Shown piece by piece: positions 8,822 to 16,983 of a DNA stretch of 64,000 nucleotides (position 1 is its first letter; every line of letters begins with the position of its first letter). Under the pieces are notes generated by a model. It ran no database searches. It was not told the DNA's origin and saw only the letters and a program-made list of their open reading frames with translations. This stretch comes from Bacteroidales bacterium (GTDB taxonomy: Bacteria > Bacteroidota > Bacteroidia > Bacteroidales > UBA932): the NCBI GenBank assembly GCA_017544005.1, contig JAFYEZ010000037.1, forward strand, positions 94,205 through 158,204, given 5' to 3'. The position numbers and the translations under genes were made by a program.

Positions 8822-11449
8822 CTACAGTCCGATTTTGTTCTTGAGTTCTCTGATCAGATCAAATGCATCCAGGGGCGACATCGCGTTGAGGTTCGCCTCT
8901 TTGAGTTGTTTCTTGATATCCAGCAGCAACGGGTCGTCGAGCTGGTACAGGGAGAGTTGCATCGGCCTGGCAGCAGGTTTTTTCGGAGCGGATCCGCTTT
9001 GGGACGGGGCCGCGTTCTCGAGTTCCTTCAGTTTGCGTTCCGCCGCCGCGACGACTGCCTGCGGCATGCCGGCGAGCCGGGCGACATGGATACCGAAACT
9101 GTGGGAAACACCTCCCTCGCACAACTTGCGGAGGAAAATGACCTTACCGTCGATCTCCTTGACCGAGATATGGAAGTTATGAACCCGTTTGTACAGGTTC
9201 TCGAGTTCGTTCAGTTCGTGATAATGGGTGGCGAAGAGCGTCTTGGGCCGCTGGTCGGTGGGGCGGTTGTCGCCGTGGAGGTATTCCACGATTCCCCAGG
9301 CGATGGACATGCCGTCGAAGGTGCTGGTTCCGCGCCCGATCTCGTCCAGCAGCACCAGCGACCGCGGCGAGAGGTTGTTCAGGATGGTGGCCGTCTCGAG
9401 CATCTCCACCATGAAGGTAGATTCGCCGCGCGAGATGTTGTCGGAGGCGCCCACGCGCGTGAAGAGCTTGTCCACCAGGCCGATCCGGGCGGCAGAGGCC
9501 GGCACGTAGGAGCCGATCTGCGCGAGAAGCACAATCAGCGCGCTCTGCCGCAGGAAGGCCGATTTACCGGCCATGTTCGGACCGGTCAGAATCATGATCT
9601 GCCGGTCTTCATTGTTGAGGTAGAGGTTGTTGGCGATATAGGCCTCGCCCGGCGGCATCAGGGTTTCGATTACCGGATGTCTTCCGTCCGTAATCTCCAG
9701 CGCCAGCGAATCGTTCACCTCGGGGCGGCAGTAGTGATTGGTGCGGGCCAGGTCGGCGAAGGAGGCGAGGCAGTCCAGCCGTGCCACCACCGCGGCATCC
9801 TCCTGCAGCATCGGAATCAGCTCCTGAATATGGCGGACCACCTCGGCGTAAAGGGCGGCCTCCAGCTGAAGAATCCGCTCTTCTGCGCCCGTGATCTTCT
9901 CTTCGTACTGCTTGAGTTCTTCGGTAATGTAGCGCTCCGCGCCGACGAGCGTCTGCTTGCGGATCCACTCCGGCGGCACTTTGTCCTTGAAGGTATTGCG
10001 CACTTCGAGGTAGTACCCGAAAACGTTGTTGAACCCGATACGGAGCGAAGCGATTCCGGTGCGCTCCTTCTCGGCTTCCTGGATTTGCAGCAGGATCTGC
10101 TTGCCGTCCGTGCGGATACGGCGCAGTTCGTCGAGTTCTTCCGACACGCCGGCGGCGATCACTTCGCCCTTGCCGACGGCCGCTGCTGCTTCCGGAAGAA
10201 TCGTGCTGGTAATCAGGGTATAAAGATCGGTGCAGATATCGAGCCTTTGGGCTTGTTCCTTCAGGGGTGCCTCCGTAAGTTGCTGTTTGATGGCTTCGAT
10301 GGCATGCAGGCCGCGGGCCAGCTGCAGGGCTTCGCGCGGCGCGATCCGGCCGGCCGCCGCCTTGGAAATGATCCGCTCCAGGTCGCCGATCTCTCCGATC
10401 TTTTCGCGGACGGCATCCAGCCGCTCCGCTTGGGCCAGAAAGGCCTCCACCGCATCGTGGCGTTCCCGGATCCGGGCGCAATCCTTAAGCGGCATCGCGA
10501 GCCACTGCCGGAGCAGGCGGGCGCCCATCGGCGAGCAGCAGCGATCGATCACCTGCAGCAGTGAAACCCCTTCCGGGCCGCCCAGCGGGGCGAACAGCTC
10601 CAGGTTGCGCATCGTAAAGCGGTCCATCCAGACGAAGTCGTTCTCGTCAATCCGCCCGATCGAGCGGATGTGGCCCAGCTCCGTGTGGCAGGTCATCTCC
10701 ATATAGAAGAGCTCCGCGCCGGCGGCGGTGATACCCAGGGGAATATCCTCAATGCCAAAGCCTTTCAGTGTATCGGTGCCGAAGCGCTCGAGCAACTTGC
10801 GGCGGCAGGATTCTCCCACGAAGGCCCACTCGTCCATCGTGGTGACGAAAGCCTTGGTGTTGAAGCGCCTGCGGAAGCCCTCGAGGAAACTGCGCTCCAC
10901 GAGAATCTCTTTGGGGGCAAAGTCGGAGAGCAGGACCTCGATATAGTCCAGCGAACCTTGCGCCACCCGGAAGGTGCCGGTGGAGATATCCAGAAACGCG
11001 ACACCCGCCGCACCCTGGCCGTCGCTGCGGCTGCTCTCGTCGAAAGCCACCGCCGCCAGGAAGTTGTTCTCCTTCTGCGTGAGCAGGTTATCGTTATAAG
11101 CCACACCCGGCGTGACGAGTTCCGTGACGCCGCGCTTGACCAGTTTTTTGGTGAGTTTCGGGTCTTCCAGCTGGTCGCAGACGGCCACCTTGAAGCCGGC
11201 CTGCACCAGGCGGGGCAGGTAGTTGTCGATGGCGTGGTAGGGAATGCCGGCCAGCGGGGTGTAGCTGCCCGCACCGCTCGCGCGCCGCGTCAACACGATT
11301 CCCAGCGTCTTGCTCACCGTTACGGCATCCTCTCCGAAGGTCTCATAGAAATCACCTACCCGGTAGAGCAGGATTGTATCGGGGTACTGCGCCTTGACGG
11401 CGTTCCACTGCGCGATGAGCGGCGATTCCTTTGTTTTTTTCTCGGCCAT
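8822..11449 (-). CDS. mutS: DNA mismatch repair protein MutS
   Basis: MutS binds mismatches and starts methyl-independent or nick-directed repair with MutL. From the ATG at 11449 (MAEKKTKESP) the protein has 875 residues, the usual length. The mismatch-wedge motif GDFYETFG is at residues 32-39. The Walker A TGPNMAGKS lies near residue 625, followed by FMVEMLETATIL, LDEIGRGTST (Walker B) and ATHYHEL. A longer reading 48 bases upstream is unlikely because it runs through the -7 box TACTTTTG at 11457-11464. That box is only 7 bases from the ATG, so the mRNA is probably leaderless. The divergent neighbour is the degenerate serine-hydrolase gene. Confidence 0.97.
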   Translation of the reverse strand: MAEKKTKESPLIAQWNAVKAQYPDTILLYRVGDFYETFGEDAVTVSKTLGIVLTRRASGAGSYTPLAGIPYHAIDNYLPRLVQAGFKVAVCDQLEDPKLTKKLVKRGVTELVTPGVAYNDNLLTQKENNFLAAVAFDESSRSDGQGAAGVAFLDISTGTFRVAQGSLDYIEVLLSDFAPKEILVERSFLEGFRRRFNTKAFVTTMDEWAFVGESCRRKLLERFGTDTLKGFGIEDIPLGITAAGAELFYMEMTCHTELGHIRSIGRIDENDFVWMDRFTMRNLELFAPLGGPEGVSLLQVIDRCCSPMGARLLRQWLAMPLKDCARIRERHDAVEAFLAQAERLDAVREKIGEIGDLERIISKAAAGRIAPREALQLARGLHAIEAIKQQLTEAPLKEQAQRLDICTDLYTLITSTILPEAAAAVGKGEVIAAGVSEELDELRRIRTDGKQILLQIQEAEKERTGIASLRIGFNNVFGYYLEVRNTFKDKVPPEWIRKQTLVGAERYITEELKQYEEKITGAEERILQLEAALYAEVVRHIQELIPMLQEDAAVVARLDCLASFADLARTNHYCRPEVNDSLALEITDGRHPVIETLMPPGEAYIANNLYLNNEDRQIMILTGPNMAGKSAFLRQSALIVLLAQIGSYVPASAARIGLVDKLFTRVGASDNISRGESTFMVEMLETATILNNLSPRSLVLLDEIGRGTSTFDGMSIAWGIVEYLHGDNRPTDQRPKTLFATHYHELNELENLYKRVHNFHISVKEIDGKVIFLRKLCEGGVSHSFGIHVARLAGMPQAVVAAAERKLKELENAAPSQSGSAPKKPAARPMQLSLYQLDDPLLLDIKKQLKEANLNAMSPLDAFDLIRELKNKIGL

Positions 11450-11456
11450 ACTTGTG

Positions 11457-11464
11457 CAAAAGTA
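11457..11464 (-). promoter_or_regulatory. -7 box TACTTTTG of mutS
   Basis: Reads TACTTTTG on the minus strand, 7 bases before the mutS ATG. It faces a divergent promoter at 11477-11484 with only 12 bases between the boxes, so the two promoters may compete for polymerase. Confidence 0.65.
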
Positions 11465-11476
11465 CCAATTTTTCTC

Positions 11477-11484
11477 TACATTTG
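11477..11484 (+). promoter_or_regulatory. -7 box TACATTTG of the divergent hydrolase-fold gene
   Basis: Matches TAnnTTTG and lies 21 bases before the ATG at 11506. Confidence 0.55.
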
Positions 11485-11505
11485 TAGAATCTAACACACT
11501 GCATT

Positions 11506-12678
11506 ATGATCAAGAAAATTGCTTTTGTCGCTGTAGCTGCCGCTGCATTGCTCATGTGCCTCCCCGTTTCCGCCAAGCCCAAACGGGACAAGAAAGCGGA
11601 GAAGTTTGAAAAAGAAGTTGCTGCCATTGTGAATGATCAGGAAATCGTTGGCGCCAACGTGATCCTCCTGCGTGACAACGATATCGTTCTTTCCAAATCG
11701 TATGGTGTCTCCAACCTGAAGAAGGGCACCGAGATGACCACGTCCCATATTTTCCGGCTGGGCGCCGTCGTCCGTCCGTTCGCCGTGGTGGCCACCATGC
11801 AACTGGTGGAGCAGGGCAAGATCAGCCTGACGGGCGATATCTCCGACTACCTGGGCTTCAAGGTGCGCAACCCGCGCTACCCGGATCTGCCGATCACCAT
11901 CAAGATGCTGCTGACCAACACCTCTACGATCGGTGAACCCAAGGAGTTCCTCTCCATCGAATACATGAACCCCGACAAGAACCCCGATGCGGCCAACATT
12001 TTCCGCCCCACCGGCAAGCCGGGTGTCGCTTATTTCGCAACGGGCCGCAACGCCCTCATCCTGGCAGCCATCGTGGAGAAGGTGACCGGCCAGCGCTATG
12101 ACGAATATCTGAAAGCCAACGTTTTCGAGCCGCTGGAGCTGGAAGGTGCCATCTTCGATCCCGGGAAGACGGACCGCACGCTGCTGACCGCCGGCTACAA
12201 CTGGTCGCAGGACAAGAACGACTATCTGGTCAATGTCGCCAATATTTACAAGAACCACGACTGGAGCGATTATGAGATCGGCGAAGATACCTTCAAGCTC
12301 GCCGGCACGCCGGGTCTGGGCATGTCCACCAACGACCTCGCCCGCTTCGTGGCCACGATGATGAACGGCGGTGTCTGCCCGTTCAACCAGGCACGCATCC
12401 TGAGCGCTGCCAGCGTCCAGGAAATCCTGCGCCTGCAGGTTCACAAGAAACGTTCCGGCATGTTCTTCGGCACCAACTCGACGGATGTGGAAGGTTACAC
12501 CGTGTATCTCTCGACGGGTGTGACCTATGGTCTCTCCACGATGTTTGCCTTCAACCTGGAGGACAATATCGCCGTGATCGCTTCCTGCACCGGCGGCAAG
12601 AATCCGGAGGCTCCCAAGGGCCGCAACACCTTCAACCGCGATGTCCGCAAGGCTTTCGTAACGGTGTACGCCAACTAA
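11506..12678 (+). CDS. Class C beta-lactamase-fold protein, probably catalytically inactive
   Basis: 390 residues with a Sec signal peptide (IAFVAVAAAALLMCLPVSA). The fold family (AmpC, penicillin-binding protein, esterase EstB) is clear from HIFRLGAVVRPFAVVATMQLVEQGKISL, DISDYLGF, IKMLLTNTS, LILAAIVEKVTGQRYDEYLKANVFEPLEL and GLGMSTNDLARFVATMM. The nucleophile motif SxxK, which should follow FRxG, reads AVVR at residues 87-90, so both catalytic Ser and Lys are absent. The second motif Y-x-N reads YFA at 176-178. I therefore infer a periplasmic pseudoenzyme, perhaps a binding or cell-wall sensing protein. It has its own promoter, and a hairpin terminator follows at 12692. Confidence 0.85.
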   Translation: MIKKIAFVAVAAAALLMCLPVSAKPKRDKKAEKFEKEVAAIVNDQEIVGANVILLRDNDIVLSKSYGVSNLKKGTEMTTSHIFRLGAVVRPFAVVATMQLVEQGKISLTGDISDYLGFKVRNPRYPDLPITIKMLLTNTSTIGEPKEFLSIEYMNPDKNPDAANIFRPTGKPGVAYFATGRNALILAAIVEKVTGQRYDEYLKANVFEPLELEGAIFDPGKTDRTLLTAGYNWSQDKNDYLVNVANIYKNHDWSDYEIGEDTFKLAGTPGLGMSTNDLARFVATMMNGGVCPFNQARILSAASVQEILRLQVHKKRSGMFFGTNSTDVEGYTVYLSTGVTYGLSTMFAFNLEDNIAVIASCTGGKNPEAPKGRNTFNRDVRKAFVTVYAN

Positions 12679-12691
12679 GATTTTACTTTCG

Positions 12692-12726
12692 ACGGGCGGC
12701 GGAACTTCTGCCGCCCGTATTGTTTT
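12692..12726 (+). terminator. Intrinsic terminator after the hydrolase-fold gene
   Basis: Perfect 9-bp stem ACGGGCGGC / GCCGCCCGT (12692-12700 and 12710-12718), 9-base loop, followed by the T-rich tail ATTGTTTT. Confidence 0.75.
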
Positions 12727-12765
12727 CAGACCGCGCCTGCGGTTTTACGCCCCCGCCCAACAGCC

Positions 12766-13578
12766 ATGGATGTCCGCCCCAAGAAAGCCCTCGGCCAACA
12801 TTTTCTGACCGACCAGTCGATCGCCCGCGCCATCGTCGATTCCCTCTCGGCGACGCCCCGCATCCTGGAGGTCGGCCCCGGCATGGGGGTCCTCACGCAG
12901 TATCTCCTGCAGCGGACGGCCCCGGCAGCCCCGTCTCAGGCGACGCTCAAGGTGGTCGAGATCGACGGGGAATCGGTGGTTTACCTGCGGGAACACTATC
13001 CGGCGCTGGCCCCCGGACTGCTTCAGGCGGACTTCCTGAAATTGCCGCTGGACAAGATCTTCGCGGAGCCGTTTTCCGTGATTGGGAACTTCCCGTACAA
13101 CATCTCCTCCCAGATTTTCTTCCATATCCTGGATTATCGCGAGCTCGTTCCGGAGGTGGTCTGCATGATCCAGAAGGAGGTCGCCGAACGGCTTGCGGCC
13201 GGGCCGGGGAACAAGACCTATGGTATTCTTTCCGTGCTGCTGCAGATGTGGTACGATATAGAATACCGGTTCACGGTGGGCGAGGGGGCTTTCGTGCCGC
13301 CGCCCAAGGTCAAGTCGGCCGTCATCCGCCTGTCGCGCAACGCCCGCGTGGAGGCCGGCTGCGACGAAGCGCTGCTGCGACGGATCGTCAAGGCCACCTT
13401 CGGCCTGCGCCGCAAAACCCTGCGTAATTCCCTGCGCAGCATCGGCATCGCCGGCGACGACCTGCCCTTCCTCGACGAGCGCCCCGAGCGCCTCTCCGTG
13501 GAGGATTTCATCGCCCTCACCCGCGCCGTCAGTGCCTCGCGAGCCGGGACGATGCCCCCAAAGGGAGGAGCACGATAA
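12766..13578 (+). CDS. rsmA: 16S rRNA (adenine1518/1519-N6)-dimethyltransferase RsmA/KsgA
   Basis: Dimethylates A1518 and A1519 in helix 45 of 16S rRNA during late 30S assembly. 270 residues. The family start PKKALGQHFLTDQSIA is followed by the SAM-binding motif I EVGPGMGVLT, an acidic ribose-binding segment VVEIDG, and the catalytic motif IV as GNFPYNISS (NxPY). The C-terminal helical domain carries FVPPPKVKSAVIRL and FGLRRKTLRNSLR. A short Gly/Lys/Arg tail ends the protein. The ATG follows the terminator at 12692 by about 40 bases; I see no consensus -7 box here. Confidence 0.96.
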   Translation: MDVRPKKALGQHFLTDQSIARAIVDSLSATPRILEVGPGMGVLTQYLLQRTAPAAPSQATLKVVEIDGESVVYLREHYPALAPGLLQADFLKLPLDKIFAEPFSVIGNFPYNISSQIFFHILDYRELVPEVVCMIQKEVAERLAAGPGNKTYGILSVLLQMWYDIEYRFTVGEGAFVPPPKVKSAVIRLSRNARVEAGCDEALLRRIVKATFGLRRKTLRNSLRSIGIAGDDLPFLDERPERLSVEDFIALTRAVSASRAGTMPPKGGAR

Positions 13579-13631
13579 ATTGCTCAGGGATAGAGAATGA
13601 TAGCTTTTATATACACAAAAAACATGCTCCT

Positions 13632-14081
13632 ATGAAAAAGTACTTTTTCCTCATGTTGGTTCTGATGACCGTTGCCGGGCTGGCCGGCGCGCAGACCATC
13701 GCCGAACGGCTTCCCGCGCAGAACTCTACCGTTCAGGAACGACTCTCTGACGGCACGGCGCTGCCGAATCCCGAACAGCAGTTCCAGAATATGCAGTACG
13801 TGGATCTCTTGAACCGGCAGAACGACCTGCTTTCTGACCGGGTGATTGCCCTCAGCCTCTCGATAGGCGGAGGATTCCTCTCCGGCGTCATGACTTCCCT
13901 GGCGCAGAGCGGTTACACGAATTCCGCCGTAGCCACGTTGTTGGTCGTTTCCTTGACGACGTCCCTGGTTGGCGGTGTCTGGATGATCATCAATGAGTAC
14001 CAGCTCATTAGCAATCGGAAGAAGATCAACAACAACCTGACCCTCCGCTACGGACCCACCGGCGTGGCTCTGCAGTTCTAA
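13632..14081 (+). CDS. Small exported membrane protein of unknown function
   Basis: 149 residues: signal peptide MKKYFFLMLVLMTVAGLAGA-Q, a Gln-rich linker with a short amphipathic region (NMQYVDLLNRQNDLLSDRVIAL), then two hydrophobic helices (ALSLSIGGGFLSGVMTSLA and SAVATLLVVSLTTSLVGGVWMII) and a basic tail. I do not recognise a family. Stop overlaps the stop of the convergent msrC gene by 4 bases. Confidence 0.65.
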   Translation: MKKYFFLMLVLMTVAGLAGAQTIAERLPAQNSTVQERLSDGTALPNPEQQFQNMQYVDLLNRQNDLLSDRVIALSLSIGGGFLSGVMTSLAQSGYTNSAVATLLVVSLTTSLVGGVWMIINEYQLISNRKKINNNLTLRYGPTGVALQF

Positions 14082-14599
14082 AGGAGCGCGACAAGCTGCT
14101 CGAGATAGCGGGCGTCTGTGTCATCGAAGGTGGCCAGGCGCTCGCTGTCTATATCCAGGACGGCGATGACCGGGATTTGCGTGCCGGTGGCCGGGGTGCC
14201 CGGAGTAGGGCGGGCGAAGATGGGGACGACGATCTCGCTGCGGGAGAGCGCGCTGCAGGCGATGTGGCCGGGGAAGGCCTCGACGTCGGGGACGACAATC
14301 GTGCGGCGTTCCTTCCAGGCGGTGCCGCAGACTCCGCGCCCATAGGCGATGCGCATGCAGGCGACCGGGCCCTGGAACGGCCCGAGCAGCAAAACGGGGG
14401 TCTCTCCGGTTTCCGTTCCGGAAAGCGGCGCAGGCGAGACCCGGTAGAAGCCGGTCCACCAGAAACCGAACGTGGTGTGAATCAAGGCGGCGAGGTTGGC
14501 CATCCGGGCCACCGGGTCGCTCTCGCCCTCGAGCAGGGCTTTGGCCTGAGCCAACAGGGTTTCGTATCGCTCTTGCTTGGCGCTCATGAAGTAAGCCAT
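14078..14599 (-). CDS. msrC: Free methionine-(R)-sulfoxide reductase (GAF-domain fRMsr)
   Basis: Reduces free Met-R-sulfoxide using thioredoxin. The GAF fold with three family-specific cysteines is visible: GPVACMRI, GRGVCGTAW and HIACSALSRSEIVVP, corresponding to the resolving and catalytic Cys of E. coli fRMsr. The FGFWWTGFYRV motif and the C-terminal AVLDIDSERLATFDDTD also match. I choose the ATG at 14599 (MAYFMSAK, 173 residues) because GGAGG sits 6 bases upstream and a -7 box TACTTTTG lies at 14612-14619; a longer reading would start upstream of the promoter. Confidence 0.92.
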   Translation of the reverse strand: MAYFMSAKQERYETLLAQAKALLEGESDPVARMANLAALIHTTFGFWWTGFYRVSPAPLSGTETGETPVLLLGPFQGPVACMRIAYGRGVCGTAWKERRTIVVPDVEAFPGHIACSALSRSEIVVPIFARPTPGTPATGTQIPVIAVLDIDSERLATFDDTDARYLEQLVALL

Positions 14600-14611
14600 T
14601 GTTTTCCTCCA

Positions 14612-14619
14612 CAAAAGTA
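14612..14619 (-). promoter_or_regulatory. -7 box TACTTTTG of msrC
   Basis: Minus-strand match to TAnnTTTG, 12 bases before the ATG; the leader contains GGAGG, one of the few good Shine-Dalgarno sequences here. Confidence 0.6.
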
Positions 14620-14682
14620 AGGAAAAACAAAACAGCGCGCAAGTGAGGCGAAATTCGGTTTGGAAGGGAGCCCCAGAAATCC

Positions 14683-14690
14683 TATCTTTG
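14683..14690 (+). promoter_or_regulatory. -7 box TATCTTTG of the EEP-family gene
   Basis: Exact TAnnTTTG match, 27 bases before the ATG at 14718, which is preceded by GAGGAGG. This supports starting the gene at 14718 rather than at the upstream GTG. Confidence 0.6.
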
Positions 14691-14717
14691 CTTCAGACAT
14701 ACAATGAGGAGGTAGCG

Positions 14718-15644
14718 ATGTGCCGAATGAATTTTCTGATGCTCGGGGCAGCCCTTCTGGTACGCTCCGTTTTGTTGTTCTGGAACCTGGAGAACGCGTT
14801 CGATCCCTATGACGATCCGCTGACGCGCGACGAGGAGTTTACGCCCGGCGGGGCCCGCCACTGGACGTGGAAAAAGATGGACCGAAAGCTGATCGGGGTG
14901 GCCAAAACCATCCTGGTGGCGGCGGACACCTATGGGGAGGTGCCGGTGCTGATCGGGCTGTGTGAGGTAGAGAACGCCACCGTGGTCCGGCGCCTGGCGG
15001 AAAAGACCCCGCTGGCTGCCTACGATTATGGTTGGATTCACCGCGATTCGCCGGACGGGCGGGGAATCGACGTGGCGCTGCTCTTCCGGCGCGATGCCTT
15101 TCAGGTGCTGCGCGTGGAGGCCGTTCCGGTTGCCACGGACCCGCCGACGCGGGACATATTATATGTAAAAGGGGTGCTGTGGCGGGATACCGTCCATGTG
15201 TTCGTGAACCACTGGCCGTCGAAGCTGGGCGGGGCGGCGGGCCGCTCGCGGCGTGACGCCGCGGCGGAGGCGCTCCGCGCCTGCGTCGATTCCATCGACG
15301 CCGCCGCCAGCCCCGCAGGGCGGGAGCCCCTCATCGTCTGCGGGGACTTCAACGCTACGCCGGCGGAGATCGACCTGCCGATCCCCGGGCTGGTGAATCT
15401 TGCCGCACCCCTTGCGGCCGCCGGGGAGGGCTCCATCAAGTATCGCGGCACCTGGGAGCTGATCGACCAGTTCTTCGTTCGGGGATATGCCGCCGGGCCG
15501 GGACCCAGCATGGAAATATTCCGGCCGCCGTTCCTGTTGGAGCCCGATGGGAGCTACACCGGCGACAAACCCCTCCGCACCTGGTCCGGTCCCCACTACA
15601 AGGGCGGCCTCAGCGACCACCTTCCCGTCGTTCTGATCCTTTGA
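14718..15644 (+). CDS. Endonuclease/exonuclease/phosphatase family protein
   Basis: 308 residues from the ATG with RBS GAGGAGG. The EEP (DNase I-like) fold is shown by [11 protein letters not shown] at the start, the catalytic Glu in [49 protein letters not shown] and the terminal [12 protein letters not shown] (catalytic Asp-His pair). The N-terminal hydrophobic residues ([16 protein letters not shown]) overlap the first beta strand and may also serve as a signal peptide. Such Bacteroidota proteins are often secreted nucleases or phosphatases; the substrate is not clear. thyA follows 57 bases later with its own promoter. Confidence 0.88.
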   Translation: MCRMNFLMLGAALLVRSVLLFWNLENAFDPYDDPLTRDEEFTPGGARHWTWKKMDRKLIGVAKTILVAADTYGEVPVLIGLCEVENATVVRRLAEKTPLAAYDYGWIHRDSPDGRGIDVALLFRRDAFQVLRVEAVPVATDPPTRDILYVKGVLWRDTVHVFVNHWPSKLGGAAGRSRRDAAAEALRACVDSIDAAASPAGREPLIVCGDFNATPAEIDLPIPGLVNLAAPLAAAGEGSIKYRGTWELIDQFFVRGYAAGPGPSMEIFRPPFLLEPDGSYTGDKPLRTWSGPHYKGGLSDHLPVVLIL

Positions 15645-15673
15645 TTCCCCGCGAAGTGAAAGCCAAAAATGAC

Positions 15674-15681
15674 TATCTTTG
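15674..15681 (+). promoter_or_regulatory. -7 box TATCTTTG of thyA-folA
   Basis: Exact consensus, 19 bases before the thyA ATG at 15701. Confidence 0.6.
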
Positions 15682-15700
15682 TGATTGTAAACCATCACCT

Positions 15701-16495
15701 ATGAAACAATACCTCGAGCTGCTGCGGCATATCCGGACGAACGGTGTCTTCAAGGAGGACCGGACCGGGACGGGAACGCAAAGTGTCTTCGGCTACCAGA
15801 TGCGGTTCAACCTGGCCGACGGATTCCCGCTGCTGACCACCAAGAAGGTCCACCTGAAATCCATCATCTACGAACTTCTCTGGTTTATCGCCGGCGATAC
15901 CAACATCAAGTATCTCAAGGATCACGGCGTCTCCATCTGGGACGAGTGGGCCGACGAGAACGGCGACCTGGGTCCGGTTTACGGCCATCAGTGGCGCAGC
16001 TTTCCGACCCCGGACGGCGGCCATGTGGACCAGCTCAAAAACGTCGTGGAGCAGCTGAAGAAGAACCCGGACAGCCGCCGGCATATTGTCTGCGCCTGGA
16101 ATCCGGCCGAGGTGGACCAGATGGCCCTGCCGCCCTGCCACGCTCTTTTCCAGTTCTATGTGGCAAACAACCGCCTCTCCTGCCAGCTCTATCAGCGCAG
16201 CGCCGACGTCTTCCTGGGCGTGCCCTTCAATATCGCCTCCTACGCGCTGCTGACCCTGATGATTGCGCAGGTCTGCGGCTATGAGCCGGGCGAGTTCGTC
16301 CACACCTTCGGCGACGTCCATATCTACCGCAACCACTTCGACCAGGTGGAACTCCAGCTCTCCCGGACGCCGCGTGCGCTGCCAACCATGAAGCTCAATC
16401 CTGCGAAGAAAGACCTCTTCGCCTTTGAATACGAAGATTTTACCCTCGAAAACTACGACCCCTGGCCCGCCATCAAAGCCCCCGTTGCCGTATGA
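15701..16495 (+). CDS. thyA: Thymidylate synthase
   Basis: Converts dUMP to dTMP with methylene-tetrahydrofolate, releasing dihydrofolate that the next gene product recycles. 264 residues, the E. coli-type length. Visible motifs: [57 protein letters not shown], catalytic cysteine in [12 protein letters not shown], and [20 protein letters not shown]. The ATG at 15701 gives the family-standard start [11 protein letters not shown]; an upstream in-frame ATG would precede the promoter. The stop overlaps the folA start (ATGA). Confidence 0.98.
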   Translation: MKQYLELLRHIRTNGVFKEDRTGTGTQSVFGYQMRFNLADGFPLLTTKKVHLKSIIYELLWFIAGDTNIKYLKDHGVSIWDEWADENGDLGPVYGHQWRSFPTPDGGHVDQLKNVVEQLKKNPDSRRHIVCAWNPAEVDQMALPPCHALFQFYVANNRLSCQLYQRSADVFLGVPFNIASYALLTLMIAQVCGYEPGEFVHTFGDVHIYRNHFDQVELQLSRTPRALPTMKLNPAKKDLFAFEYEDFTLENYDPWPAIKAPVAV

Positions 16496-16983
16496 AAACA
16501 GTCAGCATCATCGCCGCCGCTGCGGAGAACAACGCAATCGGCCGCAAGGGAGAGATTCCCTGGCACATCTCGGAAGATTTCAAGTATTTCAAACGCATCA
16601 CCAGCGGCCATCCGGTCATCATGGGCTACATGACCTGGGTCTCGCTGCCCAACAAACCCCTGCCCAAACGGGAAAACATCATCATCAGCATCTTCCCGAT
16701 GGAGCGCCCGCCCTTCGACAACGTCCGGGTGGTCTCCTCGCTGGAAGAGGCGCTCGAAGGGGCTGAGGAGCCCTTCGTCATCGGCGGCGGCTACACCTAC
16801 CACCAGGCCCTCCCGCTGGCTGACCGCGTCTATCTCACCCGCGTCCATACCGTCATCCCGGATGCCGACACCTTCTTTCCGGAGCTTCCGGAAAGCGAGT
16901 GGCGCAAGGTCTCCACAGACGGCCCGCATACAGACGAACCTTCCGGTTTAACCTTTGATTTTGAAGTCTATGAGCGCATCTGA
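16492..16983 (+). CDS. folA: Dihydrofolate reductase
   Basis: Reduces dihydrofolate to tetrahydrofolate with NADPH. 163 residues. Family motifs: [28 protein letters not shown] (active-site acid in the WHISED region), [18 protein letters not shown], and [24 protein letters not shown]. It overlaps thyA by 4 bases (translational coupling) and overlaps the downstream symporter gene by 14 bases. Confidence 0.97.
   Translation: MKTVSIIAAAAENNAIGRKGEIPWHISEDFKYFKRITSGHPVIMGYMTWVSLPNKPLPKRENIIISIFPMERPPFDNVRVVSSLEEALEGAEEPFVIGGGYTYHQALPLADRVYLTRVHTVIPDADTFFPELPESEWRKVSTDGPHTDEPSGLTFDFEVYERI

Noticed and set aside
8906-10564. 552-codon plus-strand open frame
   Set aside because: Antisense to mutS, whose motifs and promoter are clear.
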